Shown: one piece after another, positions 1-8,309 of the stretch | How positions within the stretch are numbered: the stretch's first letter is position 1 | Layout of the letters: the number at the start of each line of letters is the position of its first letter | From: an uncultured Bacilli bacterium | GTDB lineage: Bacteria; Bacillota_I; Bacilli_A; RFN20; CAG-826 | DNA: 53,823 nt | Reading direction: 5' to 3' | NCBI GenBank assembly: GCA_944358985.1 | Contig: CALVSI010000007.1 | Location: 1-53,823 of the forward strand | Made by a program: the position numbers and the translations under genes | Notes under the pieces: model-generated | The model's database searches: none | What the model saw: only the letters and a program-made list of their open reading frames with translations | Told to the model about the DNA's origin: nothing

Positions 1-22
1 TGCTGCCCTTGGGGAATGAGCC

Positions 23-46
23 TGCCGCCTATATGGGTGGCACTTT
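23..46 (+). terminator. Hairpin with short T run, likely terminator of an upstream transcript
   Basis: TGCCGCC (23-29) pairs with GGTGGCA (36-42), including one G-T pair, around a 6-nt loop, and CTTTT follows. This fits the intrinsic terminator of a plus-strand transcript that begins outside the window. The T run is short, so confidence is limited. A second overlapping pairing, CCTATATG (28-35) with CATATAGG (48-55), is possible. The segment before it (1-22) could be the 3' end of a structured RNA, but too little is visible to name one. Confidence 0.4.
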
Positions 47-69
47 TCATATAGGGGTGTTAATTAACG

Positions 70-121
70 ACGTTTACAAACGTTTAAATCATATTGGTAG
101 TTAAAAATATAAATTTAAACG
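70..121. promoter_or_regulatory. Palindromic site and inverted repeat downstream of rhaB
   Basis: ACGTTT-AC-AAACGT (70-83) is a perfect 6+6 inverted repeat, resembling a LacI-family or cre-like operator. CGTTTAAAT (81-89) also has an exact inverted copy ATTTAAACG (113-121) that spans the rhaB stop codon and could form a weak 3' hairpin. No gene start lies directly beside the palindrome in this window, so its target, if any, is unknown. Confidence 0.3.
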
Positions 122-1416
122 ATTGACATTATATTGCCTAATGCTGTGCTTTCAATAGGTCCTTTTATTACTTTAAGTCCGGTTATTTCTTCGATTAAAT
201 TATTTAAAAGTTCATTTTTAACGCCGCCACCAAAAACAGTGATTGTTTGATATTTTTTCTTTGTTATTTTTTCTAAATCTAAGATAGTTTTATTGTATAA
301 AAGGGCTAGCGAATGGAAAACACTGAAGTATAGTTCGCCATCATTGTCTGGTTCTTGATATCCGCTAGCTAATAATAATTTAATTATTTTTTGTTTTAAA
401 TTTTTCGGCGAATGAAGTGTTTGATCATTAACATTAAATGTTCCATCATAATGTCTATTCGCTTCAGCCAATAAAACAGCTTCCTTAATATCAATATGTT
501 TTGTGTTTTCTTTAATTAATTCATTTATGAGCCACATTCCGGTAATATTTTTTAAGAAACGTATTGTATTCTTTATGCCCAATTCATTTGATAATCCATC
601 TTTGTATGCGCTTTCGTTTATAATTGGATGTATTAAATTCACACCGATTAAACTCCAAGTGCCGGAAGACAAAAGTATCGAATCATCTTTAGCGTTAGAA
701 CCAAAAAACGACGAAGCAGTATCGTGCTGAAGCGAAGCATAAACTTGTGCTTGATATCCAACTGTCTTTGCGATTGCATCCTTAAATTTACCAATCAAGG
801 TGCCGCTTGTTATAGGCTTAACTAAAAAGTCTCTTTTAACATTGAGCATATTCATTATTTTATCAACTGGTCTTTTTGTTCTTGTGTCAATAATGCCAGT
901 GGTGGACAGACTAGAATACTCGTTATTCAAAACACCGGTTAATAAATATGTTAAATATGATGATAACATTAGAAAATGTTTCGCGTTTTTTAATCTACCA
1001 GTTCTTTTATCATCTAGTAGTTGATAAATGGTGTTATATCCTAATGGTTGTACACCTGTTAGGAAAAACATCTCCTCATTGCTATTTAATGATTGCATGA
1101 CTCGATATCCGCGATCATCGCGATATGAATAAACCGGATAGATTGCTTTTAAATCAGCATCTAGTAAAACATAGTCTACACCAAAAGTATCAATGCCAAT
1201 GCGCGAAGGAATTTTCTTTAGCTCTTTGGCTACTTGAAGGCCTTTTAAAACATTTTCAAATAAATCATCGATATCCCAATAAAAATGGTCGTTTTCTTTG
1301 ATGATTTTTGTTTGAAATCGATATATTTCTTCGATAATTAATTCGTTGTTTAAATAATAACCGATTATGTGTCTTCCCGATGTAGCGCCTATATCAATCG
1401 CCAAATAATACGTCAT
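115..1416 (-). CDS. rhaB: Rhamnulokinase (FGGY family), C-terminus shortened
   Basis: Cytoplasmic kinase that phosphorylates L-rhamnulose to rhamnulose-1-phosphate. Seen: the N-terminal phosphate-binding motif DIGATSGR (residues 8-15), GIDTFGVDYVLLD, YRDDRG, LSSGTWSLIG and the C-terminal FGGGVKNELL adenosine-binding segment, all typical of RhaB. The protein is 433 residues, whereas family members are usually about 470-490. It stops right after GPIESTALGN, where homologues continue for several more helices, so the tail appears lost. Its ATG overlaps the rhaD stop as ATGA, showing translational coupling and TGA used as a stop. Last gene of the rhaA-rhaD-rhaB operon. Activity of the shortened form is uncertain, because the ATP-binding motifs are intact and only the terminal helix region is missing. 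Confidence 0.9.
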   Translation of the reverse strand: MTYYLAIDIGATSGRHIIGYYLNNELIIEEIYRFQTKIIKENDHFYWDIDDLFENVLKGLQVAKELKKIPSRIGIDTFGVDYVLLDADLKAIYPVYSYRDDRGYRVMQSLNSNEEMFFLTGVQPLGYNTIYQLLDDKRTGRLKNAKHFLMLSSYLTYLLTGVLNNEYSSLSTTGIIDTRTKRPVDKIMNMLNVKRDFLVKPITSGTLIGKFKDAIAKTVGYQAQVYASLQHDTASSFFGSNAKDDSILLSSGTWSLIGVNLIHPIINESAYKDGLSNELGIKNTIRFLKNITGMWLINELIKENTKHIDIKEAVLLAEANRHYDGTFNVNDQTLHSPKNLKQKIIKLLLASGYQEPDNDGELYFSVFHSLALLYNKTILDLEKITKKKYQTITVFGGGVKNELLNNLIEEITGLKVIKGPIESTALGNIMSIV

Positions 1417-2237
1417 TTTAAATATCCTTTAACAGGAGTAACATTAAATCTTTTTGCGACATCTTTGATGCCTTGATCAGTTATATCGTTAATAATTTCT
1501 AGATGATTATGTGTTAGTAAAAATATCTGCGCTGATTTTTCAATGGTTTCAATTAGTCCAAAGGCATCATCAAGATTATTTTCACAACCATAAATGCCGT
1601 GTAGCGGCCATATTACGCATCTTGTTTTTTTCATTTTTTCTGCTGTTTCTTCGCCGATTTTTTGTGTTCCACATACTTGCCAAGGAATTAATCCGACTCC
1701 ATCAGGATAAACAATTACACTTTCGGTCATTGTTCGCCACAAATCGACCGTCAAAGATTTTTCATCTAATTCGTGCACGTGCGTTAGCGCTAAAATGTAA
1801 AGAGGATGCGTATGCATGACAACGTGGTGGTTAGGATCAATTTTTAATCTCGTTGAATGACATAATAAATGTGCGTAAATTTCGCTCGTAAATGTTCCAT
1901 TATTTTCAAAGCCCCATATTACTTCTGCTTTCGTACCATCTTGAGATATTCGCATTACTCCGATGTTTGTCTTTGGATCATTTTTAACATTTCGAAAATA
2001 TTTTGTTGTGCCGGTAATAACGAAAACCAAGCCTCTAATATTTTCGTTTGCAATTAAGGGAAGGGGAATGGTTCTTTTTGTTTTGGCTTTGCCAAACACT
2101 CGTTTAACTTCTTCCTCATCCATTAAAACAGAAATATTTCCGCCATTTTTTTCGTCCCAGCCTAGACGATACATGTTGTCGATGATTTCGATAAACTTTT
2201 TTATTGTTTCGCTTTTATTGATAATGCTGTCTTTCAT
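1413..2237 (-). CDS. rhaD: Rhamnulose-1-phosphate aldolase
   Basis: Class II aldolase that splits rhamnulose-1-phosphate into DHAP and L-lactaldehyde in the cytoplasm. At 274 residues it has the normal RhaD length. Zinc-site residues are recognisable: Glu119 in FTSEI, His142 and His144 in MHTHPLY, and His213 in WPLHGIYG, close to the positions in the E. coli enzyme. The NGGNIS phosphate-binding stretch lies at about residues 31-36. Start ATG at 2237, with a GAGGA ribosome site inside the end of rhaA and only 2 bp between the two genes. Middle gene of the rhamnose operon; its lactaldehyde product would need FucO, which in this window exists only as a deleted gene at 53.3 kb. Confidence 0.95.
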   Translation of the reverse strand: MKDSIINKSETIKKFIEIIDNMYRLGWDEKNGGNISVLMDEEEVKRVFGKAKTKRTIPLPLIANENIRGLVFVITGTTKYFRNVKNDPKTNIGVMRISQDGTKAEVIWGFENNGTFTSEIYAHLLCHSTRLKIDPNHHVVMHTHPLYILALTHVHELDEKSLTVDLWRTMTESVIVYPDGVGLIPWQVCGTQKIGEETAEKMKKTRCVIWPLHGIYGCENNLDDAFGLIETIEKSAQIFLLTHNHLEIINDITDQGIKDVAKRFNVTPVKGYLK

Positions 2238-2239
2238 TT

Positions 2240-3499
2240 TTATTTCCTCAGCGATTGAACATCTTTTTCGTACTTTTTAAGGGCGGCTAATGCCTCTTTG
2301 CCACCGGGAATGTTGTGACTTTCTAAAAGATAATTCCAAACATCGTTATATGGTAAGTTATTGCTTTCTTCAATGTAGAATAATCTAGAAGAATAGTCGC
2401 GTTCTAATTCCATTTTTTGCATTAATTCGGTCGGTTCTAACAAGGCGTATAAAAGAGCTTTTGCCGTTGCTCGTAAACCGATTGTCCACTCGAAAACACG
2501 GTTTATTGAAGCGTCGAAGAAATCTAGGCCGATTGCCACTTTATCGAGCAAATCCGCTCGTTTTAGTTCTAACATTAAATTATTTAAACTATCGTTTTCA
2601 ATAACAGTATGATCTGAATCCCAGTGCAAACTTCTAGAAACATGGAGCATAACGTTTTTTACAAACGGCTCGATCGCTGTAATTTTATCGGATACATCTT
2701 CGCCTTCTCGAAAATGACCCGCATCAATTGTTACACCTAAATTATGACTAGCAGCATATCCAATATAAAATTCATGACTACCACAAACGAAATATTCTGA
2801 ACCAATTCCAAAATACTTGCCTTCTAATACATCAACTGCATATTTTTCTTCTTCTTTTGTATATGGAACGCCGTAAATTTCGTCTAGACCGTCGATTAAT
2901 CGTTTTCGAAATTCTTTGCGATTGACCGTAATGTCTTTTAAGCCATCAGGAATCCAAAAGTTGTTATAGCAAGGCTGGCCTAATGCCTTACCGATTTCTA
3001 CCGCGCATCTTCGGGTTGATTTTCCAACTTCAATCCAATATTCTCGCACCTTTTTATTTGGAGAGCATATTGAAAGACCATCATCCATCATTTTCGAGGA
3101 AAAGAAAGTGCCATTTAAATCTAAGCCAATGCCTATTTTTTTCGCCCAAGTAATCCATTTTGAAAAATCTTGACCAGTGAGCTTACTCCTTTCGGTTTGG
3201 AATTCGGCATAGATTGAATGGAGTTGAACTTTATGTTTAAGCGGTGATAAGGAAAAAGCCATCTCGATATCTTTTCTAAGCTCATCGCCGTTTCTAGCCG
3301 CATAAGGATAATTGCCAACAACGGTATTTTCGTTTTTGACTCCTTCGACATTTTCGAAGCCTTTAATGTCGTCACCCGCCCAACATTGTAAAGAAATGGG
3401 AATATTCTTAAATTTAGCGATTGCCAAATCGACATCGACGCCGTAAGATGCATAAATTTTTTTTGCTTCGTTAAAACGATTAATTGTCTCTTGCTTCAT
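2240..3499 (-). CDS. rhaA: L-rhamnose isomerase
   Basis: Converts L-rhamnose to L-rhamnulose, the first step of the pathway. Its 419 residues match the usual RhaA length. Family landmarks seen are the N-terminal SLQCWAGDDIKGFE segment, HSIYAEF, DLNGTFFSS, NFWIPDGLKD and the metal-site region with TIDAGHF and HVSRSLHWDSDH. The start is supported by AGGAGG at 3505-3510, six bases upstream of the ATG. First gene of the operon and divergent from the DeoR-family regulator, which is the likely control protein. A rhamnose mutarotase gene (rhaM) is not present nearby. Confidence 0.95.
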   Translation of the reverse strand: MKQETINRFNEAKKIYASYGVDVDLAIAKFKNIPISLQCWAGDDIKGFENVEGVKNENTVVGNYPYAARNGDELRKDIEMAFSLSPLKHKVQLHSIYAEFQTERSKLTGQDFSKWITWAKKIGIGLDLNGTFFSSKMMDDGLSICSPNKKVREYWIEVGKSTRRCAVEIGKALGQPCYNNFWIPDGLKDITVNRKEFRKRLIDGLDEIYGVPYTKEEEKYAVDVLEGKYFGIGSEYFVCGSHEFYIGYAASHNLGVTIDAGHFREGEDVSDKITAIEPFVKNVMLHVSRSLHWDSDHTVIENDSLNNLMLELKRADLLDKVAIGLDFFDASINRVFEWTIGLRATAKALLYALLEPTELMQKMELERDYSSRLFYIEESNNLPYNDVWNYLLESHNIPGGKEALAALKKYEKDVQSLRK

Positions 3500-3630
3500 A
3501 AGAGCCTCCTATGATTTATATCTTTATATTATTTAATAAATTAATAATACGCAAATCATATTTTTCTCATTATTATTTATTGCAAATTAATCAAAATCAA
3601 TCAATAATTAAAGCAGGTGGAATAAAAAAT
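3500..3630. promoter_or_regulatory. Divergent control region between rhaA and the DeoR-type regulator
   Basis: This 131-bp, very AT-rich gap must carry the promoters for the rhamnose operon (leftward) and the regulator (rightward). AGGAGG (complement of 3505-3510) is the rhaA ribosome site and AGGTGG near 3615-3620 is that of the regulator. Several -10-like AT-rich hexamers exist, but none stands out enough to place a promoter, and I see no clear operator repeat. Confidence 0.5.
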
Positions 3631-4389
3631 ATGCTTATCAATGAAAGACAACAAGAAATATTAAATTTAATCAAAACGTATAATACGATTAGCGTTGAAG
3701 AAATATGCAAAAAAATATATGCTTCGCCGGCGACAGTAAGGCGCGATTTAACAGACTTAGAATTACATGGTTTAATTCGCCGAGTTTGGGGTGGCGCTTC
3801 TATCATGGATGCCTCTTCTGGTGAAATATCATCGTTCATTCGCCAACAAACAAATGTGCAAGAAAAGAAGCGAATGGCTCACGCTTGCATCGAATTTTTA
3901 AAAAACGATAGTTCATATTTTTTTGATTCTTCTTCTACCGTTAGCCATATCATCCCATTTTTAAAGAAAATTAGTGGTGGAATTGCCATAACCAATGGGT
4001 TATGTTCGGCTAATGCTCTCTCGAATATATCGACGATTAAGTCATTTATGATTGGTGGGGAAATCCAAACTCAAACAGGCGCATCAATCGGTGGTAATGC
4101 CGTCGAACAATTGGCCAATTTTTATTGTGACGTCTGTTTCTTTTCTTGCCACGGCTTTTCCCTTACTGGACCTAATGAAGGCACCATTGACCAACAAAAA
4201 GCTAAGGCGATGATGATAAGAAACTCAAAGTTAAAGATATGTCTAGTCGATCATACGAAATTTAATAAGCAATTTTTTATACAAACTTGTAGCATTTCTG
4301 ATATCGATGTTTTAATAACTGATAAAATGCCTGAAGATGAATATCTTGATGTTATTAACAAAAACAATGTTCGCTTAATTGTTGTTTAA
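3631..4389 (+). CDS. DeoR-family transcriptional regulator
   Basis: Sugar-phosphate-responsive repressor. The N-terminal winged helix-turn-helix (about residues 5-57, with RQQEILNLI, SPATVRRDL and GLIRRVWGGA) is classic DeoR, followed by the DeoR sensor domain with ITNGLCSANAL, GGEIQTQTGASIGG and the C-terminal DHTKF motif. I place the start at 3631 (252 residues), where AGGTGG lies 10 bases upstream. The open frame extends back to 3511, but that extension is AT-rich leader without a ribosome site. Divergent from rhaA and upstream of the transporter operon, it probably controls one or both; a phosphorylated intermediate such as rhamnulose-1-phosphate is a plausible inducer (inference). Confidence 0.9.
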   Translation: MLINERQQEILNLIKTYNTISVEEICKKIYASPATVRRDLTDLELHGLIRRVWGGASIMDASSGEISSFIRQQTNVQEKKRMAHACIEFLKNDSSYFFDSSSTVSHIIPFLKKISGGIAITNGLCSANALSNISTIKSFMIGGEIQTQTGASIGGNAVEQLANFYCDVCFFSCHGFSLTGPNEGTIDQQKAKAMMIRNSKLKICLVDHTKFNKQFFIQTCSISDIDVLITDKMPEDEYLDVINKNNVRLIVV

Positions 4390-4445
4390 GTATAAATTGA
4401 TAAATAAGCAAAAATAATCAATATTAGTCAAACTCGATAATTTAG

Positions 4446-4475
4446 TTGATATGAAACTTTTGTTTATTTTATAAT
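4446..4475 (+). promoter_or_regulatory. Promoter of the glycan importer operon
   Basis: TTGATA (4446-4451) and TATAAT (4470-4475) are separated by 18 bp, a good sigma-A-type promoter about 45 bp before the ATPase start codon at 4520. It lies in the gap after the DeoR-family gene, so the importer operon probably has its own start site. The stretch between the boxes could hold an operator, but no symmetrical repeat was recognised. Confidence 0.7.
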
Positions 4476-4519
4476 GGCATTGAATAAAACAATATGTGGG
4501 TTATTTATAAGGATTTGTT

Positions 4520-6388
4520 ATGGCGAATTTATCTTTAAAACATGTTTATAAGGTCTATCAAGATGGAACTATGGCCGTCAGCAATTTTGACCTAGACATC
4601 GAAGAAGGAGAATTTGTGATATTAGTCGGTCCATCAGGTTGTGGAAAATCGACGACTTTAAGAATGATTGCTGGCTTAGAAGATATTACTGCCGGCGATT
4701 TATATGTTGCTGGTAAATATGCGAATTTAATGGAGCCAAAAGATAGAAATATGGCGATGGTTTTTCAAAACTACGCTTTATATCCTCATATGAATGTTTA
4801 TGAGAATATGGCTTTTGGCCTGCGTATTAAGCATCTTGACAAGACCAGCATCGACAACCGTGTTAAAAACGCTGCTGCAATACTTGGATTAACTTCGCAG
4901 TTAGCGAAAAAACCAAAAGATATGTCCGGCGGGCAACGACAAAGAGTCGCTTTAGGAAGAGCCATTGTGCGTAATCCGTCCGTTTTCTTGCTCGACGAGC
5001 CGCTTTCAAATTTAGATGCGAAATTGCGCGCATCGATGCGCACCGAAATAAAAAGATTGCATAATACGTTAAAGACAACCTTCATCTACGTGACTCATGA
5101 TCAAATTGAAGCGATGACAATGGGCACAAAAATTGTGGTCATGAATAAAGGCGTGATTCAACAGGTCGATTCTCCAATGAATCTATATGATTATCCGTGT
5201 AACATGTTCGTAGCAGGCTTTATCGGCACGCCACAAATGAACTTTTTCGACGCAACAATTTTTGTTGATGAGACAACTTTGAAATTGCGTTTAGGCGACA
5301 ATTTGTTATCATGTCCGCTTGCTTTATTTAGAAAATTAGACTTGCTAGAGGTTTTCCAAAATCCAAATGTTAAATTAGGAGTTCGCCCCGAGCACATGAG
5401 GTTGGCTGATGAAAGCGTTCCTAACGATCAATGTTTACTCGTCAATGTTAATTTGGTGGAGGCTTTAGGAAACGAAACGGTGGTTGAAGGAACCATCAAA
5501 GGTAGTGAACATCGAATTTCGATTAAAATTAATCGTAATGATTTGATTAAAGAAGGCAGCGAAATAAAAATATCGATTGATTTTTCAAAGATACATATCT
5601 TTTCAAAAGAAACGACAAACTCTATTTGTCCGCGCATTCCAACGCATAATTATATGAAATTTAGTAATAATTTATTTGGCAAGAAATTTATTTTTCCAAA
5701 AAAATTATTCGATGCGCTTTCTGAATATAAAGATTTATATATTGAATTTCCTATTGACGCCGTGATAAAGGGTGACGATTATTGCGCTAGCGTTTTATCA
5801 TGCGAATTAACCAACCAAGGTTTTTACTTACTAGAATTGCAATTAAAAGGTGGCCAAATTTTATTTGCCGTCAGTGAAGAAAACATAAGTGCTGGCGATT
5901 ATCATTTTTCAATCAAACAAGAGAATATATCATTTTATAATCATGTAGATAAAGTTCTATCATCAATGCCTCGATTTAACCATGTAAGAGGAAAATTGGT
6001 TCCTAACAAGCGACCGGTATTAACTGGCAAAAAAATGAAAAAAAGAAAAGTCTTTGACTATTCAATTTTAGGCGTTTGCATTCGGCCAAATGATGAAAGT
6101 GTGAATAAAATTTATGCTTTGTTAGGCAAAAAATTTCATTTGCACGATATTGATTTTTCCTTTTCACCAGACGACGTATCTATAGCTGAAGAAGGAATAA
6201 AGGCAACCTTGCAAAATATTATCAAGTATAGTGACAATTCTATTTTTGGAGTGTTTAAACATGATGATGTAGATATTGTTGTTAAATTAGAATCTGATTC
6301 TTTAAATATAGGCCAAGAAGCACATTTAGCTATCAACGCTGAAAAGATTAAAGTAAGGGATGTAAATTTTGATGTAATCATCATTTAA
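4520..6388 (+). CDS. ABC transporter ATPase, MsmK/UgpC type, with extended C-terminus
   Basis: Energises sugar import at the cytoplasmic face. The nucleotide-binding domain (residues 1-235) has Walker A GPSGCGKST (37-45), signature MSGGQRQR (135-142), Walker B FLLDE (156-160) and the H-loop His193. A MalK-like OB/TOBE regulatory region follows (about 236-370, with LGVRPEHM). The family normally ends near residue 370, but this protein runs to 622. Two further beta-rich segments (about 375-475 and 515-622) look like additional OB-like copies, joined by a basic linker (KKMKKRK, 504-510). The second ATPase in the window (28223-30769) has the same extension plus a coiled coil. First gene of the importer operon; it may serve the LplB/YtcP-type permeases just downstream, which usually rely on a shared ATPase encoded elsewhere. 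Confidence 0.92.
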   Translation: MANLSLKHVYKVYQDGTMAVSNFDLDIEEGEFVILVGPSGCGKSTTLRMIAGLEDITAGDLYVAGKYANLMEPKDRNMAMVFQNYALYPHMNVYENMAFGLRIKHLDKTSIDNRVKNAAAILGLTSQLAKKPKDMSGGQRQRVALGRAIVRNPSVFLLDEPLSNLDAKLRASMRTEIKRLHNTLKTTFIYVTHDQIEAMTMGTKIVVMNKGVIQQVDSPMNLYDYPCNMFVAGFIGTPQMNFFDATIFVDETTLKLRLGDNLLSCPLALFRKLDLLEVFQNPNVKLGVRPEHMRLADESVPNDQCLLVNVNLVEALGNETVVEGTIKGSEHRISIKINRNDLIKEGSEIKISIDFSKIHIFSKETTNSICPRIPTHNYMKFSNNLFGKKFIFPKKLFDALSEYKDLYIEFPIDAVIKGDDYCASVLSCELTNQGFYLLELQLKGGQILFAVSEENISAGDYHFSIKQENISFYNHVDKVLSSMPRFNHVRGKLVPNKRPVLTGKKMKKRKVFDYSILGVCIRPNDESVNKIYALLGKKFHLHDIDFSFSPDDVSIAEEGIKATLQNIIKYSDNSIFGVFKHDDVDIVVKLESDSLNIGQEAHLAINAEKIKVRDVNFDVIII

Positions 6389-6397
6389 AATTGCGCT

Positions 6398-7375
6398 ATG
6401 TGGAAACTAAAATACGACAAATTAATTGACACCGATATTGGAACAAGGGTAGGTGGAACCAAAAAGAAGATTTGGAATAAGACCGCCGTCCAACTTCTTT
6501 TAATGGTTATTCCTGGCATAATTTTTGTGGCAATATTTTGCTATTTGCCGATGTTTGGTATCATTTTGGCTTTTAAAGATGGTGACGGTCAATTAAACGT
6601 TTTAGAAGCCATGATGAATACAGAATGGGTTGGTTTTGATAATTTTATTGCTTTTTTTAATGATCCGGATTTCGGTAATGTCATGATTAACACATTAGGG
6701 TTAAATTCCTTGATGTTATTAATTAATTTCCCGGCTCCGATTATTTTTGCTATTTTGTTGAGCGAATTGCCGTTTAAAAGAATTCGAAAAGCCATTCAAA
6801 CCGTCACATATTTTCCCTATTTTTTATCGTGGATCACTTATGGTGGTATTGTCTTAGCTTTAATAAATTCTGACGGAATAATTAATTCTATTTTAATGTC
6901 TTGCAATATTATACAAAGCCCATTAGATATTGCCGGTTCCCCAGAATGGTTTTGGCCATTAATTATAATTACTTCCTTATTAAAAGGCTTAGGCTGGGGA
7001 TCGATTATTTATATTGCTGCAATCGCCGGTATCGATCCTCAATTATACGAAGCAGCGAGGATGGATGGCGCCAATCGATGGTATCGCATAACAAAGATAA
7101 CGATTCCGATGATTTCGCCGACGATTGTTTTGTTTTTGATTTTATCTATCTCAGGAATTTTAAATAACGGATTTGACCAAATTTGGGTTTTTAGAAATCT
7201 AACTAATTTAGCGCGCAGTGAAGTGCTAGATACATTCATTTATCAATATGGCGTTGTCTTACAAAATTATTCTTTTACAACGGCCGTTGGCTTATTTAAA
7301 TCGGTCATTTCGATTACATTGCTTACTATTGGCAATTTAATTGCCAAACGAATAACTGGGAAAGGGATTATTTAA
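6398..7375 (+). CDS. ABC sugar transporter permease, LplB type
   Basis: Inner-membrane permease subunit for oligosaccharide import. Seen: the family N-terminal segment around residues 45-60 (YLPMFGIILAFKDG), six hydrophobic spans and the ATPase-docking EAA loop (YEAARMDGANRWYRITKITIP). At 325 residues it is typical of LplB/YtePQ-type proteins used for complex glycans such as rhamnogalacturonan. It starts 9 bp after the ATPase gene; the ribosome site before the ATG is weak, which suggests coupled translation. It pairs with the permease that follows 1 bp after its end. Confidence 0.93.
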   Translation: MWKLKYDKLIDTDIGTRVGGTKKKIWNKTAVQLLLMVIPGIIFVAIFCYLPMFGIILAFKDGDGQLNVLEAMMNTEWVGFDNFIAFFNDPDFGNVMINTLGLNSLMLLINFPAPIIFAILLSELPFKRIRKAIQTVTYFPYFLSWITYGGIVLALINSDGIINSILMSCNIIQSPLDIAGSPEWFWPLIIITSLLKGLGWGSIIYIAAIAGIDPQLYEAARMDGANRWYRITKITIPMISPTIVLFLILSISGILNNGFDQIWVFRNLTNLARSEVLDTFIYQYGVVLQNYSFTTAVGLFKSVISITLLTIGNLIAKRITGKGII

Positions 7376-7376
7376 T

Positions 7377-8300
7377 ATGGTCTTAAAAAGAGTGTATAAG
7401 AAAAATCAACTTCTTGTCGGCACGACTGGAAAAAAACAAAAGAAGACCGTTTTTGACTGGATTAATGTTGTCGTGTTAGTGGCTTTTGCTATTATTTGTG
7501 CCTACCCACTTGTCTATGTTTTGGCCGGTTCATTTAATCAAGGCAAAGATTATATAAATGGTGGAATTTTCCTTTGGCCAAGAGTTTTTTCAACTGAAAA
7601 TTATTGGGTTGTTATCAATGATGTACGGCTATGGAAAAGCTATGGTATCACTATTGCAAGAACCATTGTAGGCACTTTGACTGGCGTTTTATTTACCGCG
7701 ATGATTGCCTACGCTATGTCGCGTCCTAATTTAATCGGTAAGAAAATTTATTATTATGTTTTTATAATTACAATGTTTTTTTCAGGCGGTCTAATTCCCT
7801 TCTTTTGGGTCATTTTAGAAATTGGATTGTTTGACACGTTTTGGGTATATATAATTCCGGCGCTTTTTAGCGTCTATAACATGTTGGTTTTTGTTAATTT
7901 CTTCAAAACAATTCCCGAAGAAATTCACGAATCGGCAATCATGGATGGAGCGAGCGAATTTAAAATCTTTTTCCGAATTATTTTGCCATTATCTACACCG
8001 GTTATCGCAACCATTGGTCTATGGATAGCTGTCGGCCATTGGAATTCATTTTTTGACACGATGATTTATACCTCTAATAACAATCTATGGACGCTTCAAT
8101 ATTATTTGATGAAAGTAATTAAGGAATCATCGTTACCGCCAACGGGTTCATCGTTACCGGCAGATTTTTTAGAAAATATTGCTCCTGAAACCGTCTCATT
8201 AGCGGCGATTATTGTTTCGGTCGTTCCTATTTTTGCTTTTTATCCATTAATATTTAAGTCATTAACAAGTGGAGTAATTATTGGATCTTTGAAAGGTTAG
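7377..8300 (+). CDS. ABC sugar transporter permease, YtcP/LplC type
   Basis: Second permease of the importer, 307 residues, carbohydrate ABC transporter subfamily CUT1. Evidence: six predicted membrane spans, the conserved FFSGGLIPFFW stretch, the EAA loop IHESAIMDGASEFKIFFRIILPLS and the family C-terminal end TSGVIIGSLKG. GGGAAAGGG at the end of the previous gene serves as ribosome site, and the genes are 1 bp apart. Together with 6398-7375 it should form the channel for the ligand delivered by the lipoprotein at 8310. Confidence 0.94.
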   Translation: MVLKRVYKKNQLLVGTTGKKQKKTVFDWINVVVLVAFAIICAYPLVYVLAGSFNQGKDYINGGIFLWPRVFSTENYWVVINDVRLWKSYGITIARTIVGTLTGVLFTAMIAYAMSRPNLIGKKIYYYVFIITMFFSGGLIPFFWVILEIGLFDTFWVYIIPALFSVYNMLVFVNFFKTIPEEIHESAIMDGASEFKIFFRIILPLSTPVIATIGLWIAVGHWNSFFDTMIYTSNNNLWTLQYYLMKVIKESSLPPTGSSLPADFLENIAPETVSLAAIIVSVVPIFAFYPLIFKSLTSGVIIGSLKG

Positions 8301-8309
8301 GAAAGGAAA

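Noticed and set aside
1-60. Possible 3' end of 6S RNA or another stable RNA
   Set aside because: The GC-rich hairpin recalls such an end, but only about 45 nt are visible and no diagnostic motif is present; reported only as a terminator.
1511-2280. Plus-strand open frames inside the rhamnose operon
   Set aside because: They lie opposite well-supported rhaD and rhaA genes and have low-complexity hydrophobic translations.
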